A stretch of DNA of 64,000 nucleotides from Theobroma cacao. Taxonomy: Eukaryota; Streptophyta; Magnoliopsida; Malvales; Malvaceae. The stretch lies in NCBI RefSeq assembly GCF_000208745.1, contig NC_030851.1:34250306-34314305 (forward strand), read 5' to 3'. Below the pieces are notes generated by a model. That model did not search any database. It saw only the letters and a program-made list of their open reading frames with translations, and had not been told where the DNA came from. Position numbers and translations under genes: made by a program. Positions 34,223 through 44,033 of the stretch are shown here, one piece after another (the first letter of the stretch is position 1; every line of letters starts with the position of its first letter).

Positions 34223-35417
34223 TTAATTCTGTCGTGCTTCTATTGCCGGAATAGCTATATCTGTTCTTTGCATTAGAAGATTCTCAACATTTTGTATCCT
34301 CAATTCCAATGTCTGCATTGTAGCAGTTTGATTACTGAGTTTCCCATCAATCCTCAGAAACATATTATACATCACATAATTGGAAACAGGACCTCTAGAC
34401 AGTTGTTTGGATGGAGTGTCATGGGCAGGATGAACTAGGCTGCCTTTGACAGAGTTCAATGGCTCATCAAGACTGAAGTCATATCCCATTTTCACGAGCC
34501 ATCGAAAAAAAAGAGTACGAAGCCTGCGACTGGTCCAATCAGCTAGATACCTATTGCTCCATATCCCTTTTTTCTTAACTAGAGCCGATATGATGTTCCC
34601 GTATGGAAAGGTCGTCTCTTCCCGCATGGCAATGTCTCTCATTCTCATGATTATATATTCTACAATATTAACACAAAACTCACTTCCAATTATTTCCATC
34701 ATCCATAGATCCTCAGCACTAACATGTCTTAAAAGACTGATCCTTCCCTGTACTGTGGACACTAAAAAATTATGTATCAGCCTATCTGGTGCATAATTCA
34801 AACGACGAGCAGAACATGACTCTGTGGTGTATGGTTCTCTTTTGCTTGTCACCTGAGCCCACATGCGGGCTAAGTCATATGATGGGGGAGGTTTGTATTG
34901 TTCGTGTTTATACTCCGTTCTCAAGAGCTTCCTAATATCAAAGGGGGTCACTATAAACTCTATTCCTCTAAAAAACACGTTCAACACAAATGGGTCAAAA
35001 TCTATAGGATTTTCAAATTCATTTTCACTCCGGCAAATGCTGGAGTAAAATTCCCTAACAAGGGCTATAATCAAAATATGAATAGGTACTTAGACCCTTA
35101 AGTTTACCCATGTCGAGAAGTTAAAGTAAGTCACCCTAAAGGTATATGTTTTCGTTTAAGCTTTCCCAATCTACCACTTTCTCGCATGATATCATGGCAT
35201 TCTCTATTACGCAATACCTACCACCATGTGATATGTCCCTAAACCGTAAGGGAGAGCACTTATCATTACCTGATTCAATTGATAAACCAATTGATGTGGC
35301 AGGCAGTTAAAGATCTAGTTTCCATTTCTTCCTTGATCATAGGGTAGAGTATTCATCATCACCCATACTTTGGTCGCCATCACCACGGACATTGGGTATG
35401 CTCGAAGATGTAGCCAT
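34223..35417 (-). pseudogene. Putative plant transposon protein (PF20167/Transposase_32-like), broken
   Basis: A clean frame of about 280 codons ends at 34223. It reads VREFYSSICRS, FFRGIEFIVTPFDIRKLL, RLNYAPDRLIHNFLVST, then YIIMRMRDIAM, FPYGNIISALVKKKGIW and a helical C-terminus (LRIDGKLSNQTATMQTLELR). This layout, with V-x-EFY, a V/F-RG-x-x-F block and an LP(F/Y)G-x-L-I-x block, is that of a gag-associated protein of some plant retroelements. Upstream to the ATG at 35417 the same gene continues with three stops and a frameshift (MATSSSIPNV, YCVIENAMISCEKVVDWESL). It lies inside E3 between the two transposon genes. Whether it came by nested insertion or capture is open. Confidence 0.65.
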
Positions 35418-36100
35418 TGCTTAAGACAGTGTAGGACGGTTCAACTTCTCTTCACCCTTAAACTAAGTTTAGAATGGTTGGAAGATGAAACGGCAGCTAT
35501 CGATAGATATTGGGAAGACTGAAATATGAAAGAATCGATTGAAAGCTATCTTATGCCCTTTATGTTTTTTGATTACAACGGTTGACATTAGAACAACTAT
35601 TACGATTATTATACATCATTTTGTTGGCAAAAATATAATGCAGGATGCCAAAATAAATCACGTAAATATTATTAAATATTTTATGATTTATTTAATGGCT
35701 TACAAAGAAAAACAAATTATTAAGGATTACAATGAATTTGATGATCCAACAAATGGGCTAAGTACTGTAATTGGAATTTGATGATCCAACTATGTAATGG
35801 TATTTTTGTAAATAAGAGAAACTGTAGTCAACTATAGGATAAATATCTAATTTTTTCCAACACTTTTTCTTCACTTCCAGCAGCTTCTTCTTCTTCCCAT
35901 CATTCTTCTTCAATAAACGTTTTTCATATTGCATGGAAGCCATCCCTTGAAACCTCCATAACTTTGTCAAAGTAACTTCAGTTCTCATGCTTTGGTACAT
36001 TTTTTCAAACCTTCATAACTTTCATAGGATTCATCATGTTCTTTCACTTTTTCACCCCAAAGATCCTCAAAAGTCTTTCTTCATCGATATATTTATAAGT
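35418..36100. other. Non-coding stretch inside E3
   Basis: AT-rich. A piece aatttgatgatccaac occurs twice near 35735 and 35777. No gene or element end could be supported. Confidence 0.5.
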
Positions 36101-36104
36101 GGAA

Positions 36105-36150
36105 ATTGTGAGAAATGACCTTCGTAGTAAGGTGACTTCAAAACGCCTTA
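36105..36150 (+). repeat. Internal copy of the MULE terminus
   Basis: gaaattgtgagaaatgacct, then tcgtagtaaggtgacttcaaaa, matches the inverted right end of E3 (GAGAAAATTATGAGAAATG onward) for over 40 bp. It faces inward (to the right), as if starting an element that runs to 42997. No 9-bp partner of the outer duplication flanks it. Confidence 0.85.
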
Positions 36151-36259
36151 TAATGCAAGAGAATATCTTCTTGCTCAAAAGTAAACATGTCTAATCTTTG
36201 TGTTGTAGCAGTGTTCATTGCAACCATACTGGAATCATCAATCATGAATCCAGCTGACT

Positions 36260-36952
36260 TCAGAGGGCGATTCTTCTTACTAACATCTGAAGCGCAATGA
36301 CGTGAGCCCCTACACTGTCACGTGACTGATGCTGTTTTTCACTTTGAGTGCTACCCAAACCATTTGGTGTATCCCAACCATTTAACTTGCTGGTTGATTG
36401 ACTCATCAAGAGAGCCTCAATCTTCATAACATTCTGTTGACTTTTGTTGTTCCCAGCCACTAGATTTGGAAGAATCGTCCAAGGTTTTCGAAGGAATGAC
36501 ATATTCTGTTCCCCAACTAGACCGTGGTAGTGCATCACTAGCGTAAGGTTTTTCACATCTTTTGCCCCATAGTCACTGCACTCAGTTTGCTTCGTTGTAC
36601 TGGTCATAGCTGCTGCAACATCTTATGTTTTAGATATGCTTGTCCCTCAATCACAGCAGTAATTTTGCTTCATTGTTTTGGTCACAATTGCTGCAACATC
36701 TTGTGTTTTAGATACGTTTGTCCCCAAATCACAACAGTCATTTTGCTTCGTTGTTCTGGTCACAACTGCTGCAACATCTTGTGTTTTAGATATGCTTGTT
36801 CCCCAATCACAGCAGTCAATTTGCTTCGTTGTTTTGGTCACAGCTACTGCAACATCTTGTGTTTTAGATATGCTTGTCCCCCAATCACAACAGTCATTTT
36901 GCTTCATTGTTCGGGTCACAACTGCTGCAACATCATGTGTTGCAAATATCAT
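36260..36952 (-). pseudogene. Unrecognised reading frame with five 27-residue repeats
   Basis: One minus-strand frame runs from 36952 to 36260 with only two stops. Its first part is five 81-bp units of the form DVAAVVTRTTKQNDCC then DWGTSISKTQ. The tail (VMHYHGLVGEQNMSFLRKPW, ILPNLVAGNN, MKIEALLMSQSTSKLNGWD) is non-repetitive and of ordinary composition. I do not recognise it. It lies between the internal terminus copy at 36105 and the 3' end of the transposase on the same strand, and E1 has nothing like it. A captured host exon or an expanded transposase 3' region are both possible. Confidence 0.55.
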
Positions 36953-39900
36953 ATGCAGACTTTCTCAAACTATGTCAAACTCAAGTTATGCCAGTATCAT
37001 TGAATGCAAATATCAATGGCTAGAACTTTCAAACCCTAACAATTGATGTCTGAAGGGCCACTATCTTTAGGTACGACACCTATAACGTTATCAGAGTTTA
37101 TAGTTCGCATTGAACAGTGGTTTCATGTGTGCCCAAGTTTACTGTAAATTGCACATGCCTTGGGTAATCATCGTCGAGCAGTGGGCTGAGCAGATGATGT
37201 TTCCTCGTTTGTCGGTGGAGCTGTAAACGGAGTCTGGCAATTTTATCTGTTATGACCATAACTCTTGCATTGTGAACATCTACGTCGTCAGCTGCCTTCC
37301 CCAGCTAATGGAATCCTTTTTCTTATAGGTCTTCTCGCTTGACCTCTCCAACTTGGTGGCAAAACGATAATTTGTTGAACGTCATCGGGGATGTCTCACT
37401 CACAGGGATGCCCAACCAGGCGAATGGGAACTGCATATCCCTCCATCCAAGATCGAGTCTTGTAATAGTCCGAGCAGAATTCAATGGTTGCACGTTTGCA
37501 CTTACTGCCAAGGCAATGAAATCACAGTTGGCGAACAATGTAAAAATTCAATTCATCATGCACAATATAACAAAACATGATTGTTCATACCTTATTGCCG
37601 CCATGGCATGTGTGCAGGGGAGTAGATCGGACTGAAACTCACTGCATGAACACTCCTTGGTGGAGAGGTTCACCACTCTGTCCTTACTCCCGCCTATAAC
37701 TTGAAACTCCACCCGATCAATTGCTTGTATGAAAAAGTGACATGCTTCATTGAACCGTCTGTTCAATAGATCGGTAGCCCAAGGGTTGATGAGCGTGGTC
37801 AAATTCAATGCCTTATTGTGCTGGTCATGGAACTAATGTTGAAACATGCCTCTGATGCACTCGATCAACATCATTATTGCCATTTTTCTTGCATGCCTCA
37901 AGCAAGAGTTAATACACTCCGTAGTGTTGGATGTCATTAGCTTTTATCGCCCTACTGGTGACCGTGCACGTGCCCATCTCTCATGGCCTAATCTCATAAG
38001 GCTGTCATAAGTAGGTTTACAAAGCTGTTTCAACTTATTCATATGTCTGTCAAAATCGGTGACCCTATAGCAGTTGGCAGCCATGGTGAAAATCGTTGTA
38101 ACATCTTCGTGCTTGAACTTGTTTTTAACATTTTTCCCTAAGTGGTAATTGCATAGATAGTGATGAGCGTCCTTGTACACTTTTTCAATTGCATTCTTAA
38201 TGCCAAGATATTGATCAAAAATAAACATTGCATTTTTAGGACAACCAATCGCACGACGCAATTGGTTAAGAAACCACGACCAAGACTCTTCGTCTTCGAC
38301 TTAGCCAATGCCAAATGCAACTGGATATATCTGTTCATTCGCATCTTTGCATACCATCACAAACAAAATACCCTTAAATCTGCCTTTCAAATGTGTGGCA
38401 TCGATGCGACTACAGGCCACATTACAACACTAAACCCCCGAATACATGACCCGAATGCCCAAAAATAATATTTGAATCATTGTTCTCCATTAGTAGTGAC
38501 GATACCGAGATTTTCACGTTCCAACACATGGAAATACGAGGGGAGGAGTTGGAATGACTTTTTCGGCGGATCGAACACAAGACTCTTCACGTACTCCTTC
38601 GCTTTCCAGGCCTTACCATATAGGCATTGCAATCCCCACTTGCGATTCATCTCTTCCATTATTTCCCTTGGTCTCAATAGGGTTACACAATTTCCTTGCA
38701 CCTTGCTAGAGATAAGCTCACCAATTACCTTCGCGCTCGCAGTTCGGTACCCACATTGCAAACCATCGACAGTATACATGTGTACCTTCTGTAATGTCCA
38801 AAGTTGCCAATATTCTCCCTCGCGCAACTTCGTTGCACGCAAAGCAAACTTACATGCCTTATCCTTACAACCAACCTCAAAATGAGTGTGACATGACTTT
38901 TTTACTTTAAACTCAAAATGCTCTTTTAGTGCCAACATGTTCAAAGCTCGTTTCAATTCAGCCTTCGAATAGAAACACTTTACCACAATATAAGTGGTCG
39001 TTCATTGATCTAGATTCCTTACTCCCAACTGTTTGGAACGATATAATGTCTAGCCCAAGAATAATCCACTGATGAGATACCCTGTATTTACCTTCTCTTG
39101 ATCACTGTCATCAGGCGAACGAATGCCGTTCTCAAGTGCGATGGCATTCTCGTAAATAGGGTCCGCACCCTCAACAGCTTCTAATTCAACGATTTTGCCA
39201 TGGTAATCCAAATCAACCTCTTCTAACACAACAGTTGTGGTATGACCTATACCGCCATCTGCATGATTGTAATCAGGAATGTCAGTCTGCTCAACCCTGT
39301 CGTCCTCTGAACGGTCTTCATGTTTACCAGCGTAATCATCTTCACAGTCATAACGCAACTCATCGTTCCAATCCGCCGTGTCGTCCTCTTCAACATCATC
39401 TTCAATCTAATCAGATGCATTGTCATCACTCACAACCATCACAGTGTCGTTTGCTAATGACAATGGACCTAATGCATTTCGAGTGATAGTTGTGTTTGTT
39501 GCAAAGTACCGAGTATTTCGTTCGATGCACACTCCGATCGGAATTGTGCAGACATCATTTGCAGACACCTCATGTATGTGCCAGGCTGTTGAAACTCATA
39601 AGGATACATCAAACGTGATTCCATGGTTGTTTGTTAGGAAATGCATGGTGTGATATGTCAGAATAATTCACATTCTGTTTTTGGTGATTACTATGTTGGA
39701 TACCATGCTCATGTGGAATATCATTTGCATTTCCTACCTTAACTGTCACAAACACAACAACTGCCCTCTCATCTCGCAGAATACTTGCTACATTTTCATC
39801 ATCCCTGATAATTGCGCGCGAAACCCCTACTGCATGGCTAAGTGATGCATGTAGCTCGATTTCATTATTATGTGAGTTGACCCCAACAACCTCTTCAACT

Positions 39901-40189
39901 AGCTTCACTAGTCCCGAAAATAACAAATCACTCCCAACACCCCTCACTCGTGTCTCACCACCCTTGTAAGTGTCATCGACCCAATAACCATCGTATGTAA
40001 TCATAAGCTTCACATTTGGCAAGCTGCTGAAATTTAACAAAAAATAAGTGTCACGATCAGTCAATTTATCAAAAATAGCCCCTCAATGCATAGAAACTAC
40101 TTACGCAATGCCTAAGTCACATTTGGCTGACCGCAGAAATTTAACAAAAATTAAGTTTCGTAATGTCTAATACACATTAATGCAATGCC

Positions 40190-41060
40190 TAATAACCAGT
40201 GAACAAACACCCCTAAGCAAGAGGCGAATAGCAAAAGTCACGTGCCATCGCTCTCGCAATATATAACAACAGGTCACTTAATATATAAAAACCAGTCACG
40301 CAAGCCTAAAAAATTACTGAACAAAAGCCTCAAAACAATACATGAATTGCACAAGTCACGTGCCACTACTCTCGCAATACATAACAACAGGTAACGTAAT
40401 ATATAAAAACCAGTCACGCAAGCCTAAAAAGCTACTGAACAAAAGCCCCTAAACAACACATGAATTGCACAAGTCACGCACCACCACTCACGCTACAACA
40501 AGCAACGCAATATATAAAAACCAGTCATGCAAGCCTAAAAAACTACTGAACAAAAGCCTCTAAACAACATATGAATTGCACAAGTCACGTGTCACCAATC
40601 TCGCAATACATAACAACAGGTAACGTAATATATAAAAACCAGTCACGCAAGCCTAAAAACCACTGAACAAAAGCCCCTCAACAACACATGAATTATACAA
40701 GTCACACGCCACCACTCATGCTACAACAGGTAACGCAATATATAAAAATCAGTCATGCAAGCCTAAAAAACTACTGAACAAAAGCCTTTAAACAACACAT
40801 GAATTGCATAAGTAACGTGCCACCACTCACGCTACAACAGGTAACGCAATATAAAAAAACCAATCACGTAAGCCTAAAAAACTACTGAACAAAAGCCTCA
40901 AAACAACACATGAATTGCACAAGTCACATGCCACCATTCTCGCTACAACAGGTAACGTAATAGATAAAAATCAGTCACGCAAGGCTAAAAAACTACTAAA
41001 CAAAAGCCTTAAAACAACACATGAATTGCACAAGTCAGTCACGCATTGCCAAGCTCGCAA
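40190..41060 (-). repeat. Large tandem array in E3 transposase intron 1 (core GTCACGC)
   Basis: Seven to eight units of about 112-118 bp. Each holds a CAAGTCACGTGCCACCA-like core, a CGCTACAACAGGTAACGCAA core, and a CAGTCACGCAAGCCTAAAAA core, followed by CTGAACAAAAGCC. A looser continuation with the same cores runs to about 41400. Read along the transposase strand the core is GCGTGAC, as in the first intron of the other E3 gene. Confidence 0.93.
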
Positions 41061-41544
41061 CACCTAAGAATAAGTCATTCAAAGAATAATAAGCCTCAAA
41101 ACAAGAGGTGAATTGCACAAGTCATGCACATTGGGTCTCGCAATACCTAATAATAAGTCAATCGATGCCTAATATCCACTCATGTTATGTCAACTTAAAC
41201 AGTCACATACTGGCCCAACGTCACGCAATACATAACAACACGTCACCATAAGTACTCTATTCCATATACATACAAACCACTCACGCAATGTCTCAACAGA
41301 AGATATGCATTGCACAATTCATGCACCGCATATAACCCACTCTCCCAATACCTAATAATAGGTCACCCAATGGCTAACATCCACTCACGAAGTTATTCAG
41401 CATAATATAACTTAAACGAAAAAAATAACTCAAGAAAATATGTGCTCAATGAAAATAAAAATTGCTATAAATTTTATTCAAATTTTATTAAAAAGATCCC
41501 CCCGAAAATACAAGGACATGATACAAAAAAAAATGAACCGTAGT

Positions 41545-41766
41545 TCATTTCTTCATAAGTTCATCTACTTTGAACTCTACCTCGGCGAGAATCTTTTCGT
41601 TGCTCAAGATGGCAGCCTCCAGATCAAAAGTCTTTTGCATCAAGTTGTCGATGAGGACTTGCATCTCCTGCTAGAATATGTGCAATTGGTCGCTCACACT
41701 CAAAGGCACCTCATCCTCTTCGGAGGCTGCCTCTTTCCCTTTCTCGACTCTTGGATCTTTGGACAT
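41545..41766 (-). pseudogene. Small coiled-coil reading frame inside transposase intron 1
   Basis: From the ATG at 41766, 73 codons with one internal TAG: MSKDPRVEKGKEAASEEDE, VSDQLHIF, stop, EMQVLIDNLMQ, DLEAAILSNEKILAEVEFKV, DELMKK. An acidic N-terminus is followed by a heptad-like helix. A TATA-like gcctataaataaag lies about 65 bp upstream (41828-41841). It is absent from E1. The family is not recognised. It could be a third element gene or a captured host promoter plus first exon. Confidence 0.5.
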
Positions 41767-42239
41767 CAATTTTCAATTATCTGAGATTGATTAAGTAATT
41801 GAATTTGATTCAAATGGTTAATGGTTCCCTTTATTTATAGGCATGAAAGCTGACTCTTCATTTTCTACAGCCATATCAGTGCAATGAAAGGGGGCTGAAT
41901 TAGTTATTAAGTACCTGTTAGGCCTACCCTTTCATCTTATCTACCTCTTAAAAGCAAAAGCCAGACCAAACATCATTTTTCAAGAAATTCTTTACAAAAA
42001 GCAGTTTAAAGGTTTTCTCTTTTTTTCACTAATCAAAAAGGATTTTAATGTTACCTTTTTTCTCTTTTCCAAGAAATTCGTTATTGTTTCCTCTTTTCTC
42101 TTTTTTTTTTAATTTAAGCATCATGGTAGACCAACCAAAATCTAATACTATTACTACTATACAAGTCTGAAATTATATATAAACTTCAAGAATTACATTA
42201 GAGCTTATTAGGTTATTGAAGATAATCAGTAGAGAATCA

Positions 42240-42590
42240 CCTTTAATATTAAGTAGCTAAAGTCACGCAATGCTTAACAAATATTCAGTCACGTAACGCT
42301 TGTCACGCAACGTTAACAAATATTCAGTCACGTAATGCCTATAAAGAACTCACGCAATGCTCAACAAATATTCAGTCAAGTAATATTCAGTCACGTATTT
42401 CCTGACACGCAATGCTCAACATATATTCAGTCATGTAATGCCTATAAAGAATTCACACAATACTCAACAAATATTCAGGCACCTAATGCCAAATAAACAA
42501 GTAACGATTCCTAATATCCAATCACACACCCTAATATCCAGTGACTCAATGCCTAACAAATATTCGCGCATCGCCTATAAACTGATTGAT
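42240..42590 (-). repeat. Second array in E3 transposase intron 1 (core CAGTCACG)
   Basis: About ten units of roughly 27-35 bp: AGTCACGCAATGCTCAACAA with ATATT and CAGTCACGTAATGCCTATAA variants. It lies 110 bp inside the proposed exon 1 donor. Confidence 0.88.
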
Positions 42591-42997
42591 TTCGCTACCC
42601 CCAGCTAGATTTAAGTTTCCAAACTCATATAATTTACCCATCAACTTTTTCGTTCTATGAATAACCCTAAATAAACGCAAGAACCCATAACAAATACCTT
42701 GATATCATCTCTGCACTTTGGATCTTGAGAAAGTTGGCTGCCGATATAGACCTCGATGGTGTTGGAGAGTTGGACGAAGGGATAGCAAAATCTAAATCGA
42801 GATTTAATTTTGGAATTTTAAGCTGAATGGCGGGAGAGCAGAAAGAAAGAAACTGAGACGCTCCTTCATTTGGATTAATTGGATTAAAAGGTATTCTTGT
42901 CAAGCCGTGTCAAAAATTGATTAAAAACAGTTAAAATTATAGGGACGGTCATTTTTAAAGTCACCTTACTATGAAGGTCATTTCTCATAATTTTCTC

Positions 42998-43006
42998 TAA
43001 AAATTA
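42998..43006. repeat. 9-bp target-site duplication of E3, right
   Basis: taaaaatta, identical to 28698-28706. Confidence 0.93.
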
Positions 43007-44033
43007 TCCACCGGCTTAGAAAAGAAATATTAATTAACTCAATAAATCAAAGATGAGAAAAACAAAGACAATATCTTTGCAACCAATGCAGGGAATCCTA
43101 TCATTCAATTGCTCAATAAATCAATGCCTGAGATGGTTGAGACCCTCAAACTAGACTAGGGATGCCGTTGGCATGACCTTTACTCGCGTGATTGAATGAG
43201 ACCCAAGTGGCCATGCCATGATCTAATGTGCTTTGATGTCAATCTCTTTGCCCGCCCTTTGGGTTCTCCTACGGTTAAACTACACACGTGAGATTCAAGA
43301 TTCAAGCAAACTTTCGAGTATGGAACAATCTGGTATAAAAGGTTTTCTTAATTCACATGATAACAGTACAAAAGATTGACAAATTCATATGGGGTGGAAA
43401 TGCTATAGAGATCAGATGGTAGGAGCTATGGATTGGAAAAGGCTTTGTTCCTCCTTACAAGTTACAAATCATTGGCCAGACATGTTGAATTTTTCAGCAT
43501 TTAAATTTCAGCACCGCCAATAAAGAAATGCAATAAAAAGAATATCAACTTCGGATATATACGAAACAACAAGACAAAAACCAATGTTTCTCGTTGGCCA
43601 TTTCTCGGTTCTCTTTCAATACCTAATTAAACCAAAATACTAGTTCTCATTGTCCATATTTCTCTGTTCTCTTCCAATACCCAACCGGCGAAACAAAATC
43701 GTATCATTAAAGTCCATGTAGAATATATGTATGGTCCCTTTTTTTTTTTACTTTGCTTCTCATTAAAGCTCATCAGACGTCAAAGTAGTAGCTTGCAGGC
43801 AAATATATGAATTAGTTGGCAGTTCGCATGAAATAGTCAAGATCCCACTCAATTACAATTTCTAGCATTATTACTTTATTTTTAATTACTTATTACCATT
43901 GATTTTCTACGTTTCTGCCAAATGGCTAGCATAAATTGTAAGACTAATTTACCCGACGGTAGCAGCTCTATATAAGTATGATTGCACAGGCCACTGGGCA
44001 ACACAAAACCTAATTTTTAGCTTGACTTTCGCC
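43007..44033 (+). repeat. Duplicated block, copy 3 (right part) with promoter of the BAHD gene
   Basis: Matches 8480-9338 in order, apart from about 240 bp around 43625-43850 that copy 1 lacks. Copy 2 covers only the first 250 bp (to 26515). It ends at the start codon of the intact BAHD gene. Confidence 0.8.
43969..43976 (+). promoter_or_regulatory. TATA box of the intact BAHD gene
   Basis: tatataag lies 65 bp before the ATG at 44034, a normal plant spacing allowing for a short leader. The pseudogene copy has tgtataag at the same place (9274-9281). Confidence 0.75.

Larger units (their letters stand above)
37036..42708 (-). pseudogene. MULE transposase (mudrA-like) of E3
   Basis: Exon 1 is proposed as the 11 nt at 42708-42698, followed by gtattt. 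Joining it to the acceptor at 40028/40027 keeps the frame through MITYDGYWV, a MuDR-type N-terminus. An acidic region lies at 39400-39100. The DNA-binding region is near 39000-38720 (CGKVF, ALNMLALKEHFEFKV, EVGCKDKACKFALRATKL). The catalytic core has IDATHLKGRFKG (first D), MFIFDQYLGIKNAI (second D kept) and TECINS (E). The SWIM finger is CSCSEFQSDLLPCTH, near 37660-37610. After an intron come CSQCKSYGHNR, stop, NC and a second knuckle with one cysteine lost. There are several frameshifts (near 39620 and 38960) and stops. Intron 1 (about 2.7 kb) holds two arrays and a small coiled-coil reading frame. Confidence 0.9.
28707..42997 (-). mobile_element. Mutator-like element E3 (KI-MULE type), 14.3 kb
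   Basis: Flanked by the exact 9-bp duplication taaaaatta. The right end read inward is GAGAAAATTATGAGAAATG, nearly the same as the left end of E1. The left end (GAGTGCTTTTCTTAAATGGG) aligns with it loosely over about 100 bp, with better agreement at TATAATTTTAACTRTTTTTA. Its gene order mirrors E1: DUF1985-Ulp1 on the plus strand at the left, transposase on the minus strand at the right. It is longer than E1 because of a long transposase intron 1 and extra material at 33.9-36.95 kb. Confidence 0.93.

Noticed and set aside
36587..37046. Plus-strand frames with Cys-rich repeats (CFRYACP, CNILCFRY)
   Set aside because: They mirror the minus-strand 27-residue repeat. The minus strand also has a non-repetitive tail and runs with the transposase, so it is the better coding candidate.
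44022..44033. An upstream TTG start giving four more residues to the BAHD enzyme
   Set aside because: The ATG at 44034 matches the family N-terminus and plant genes rarely start at TTG.
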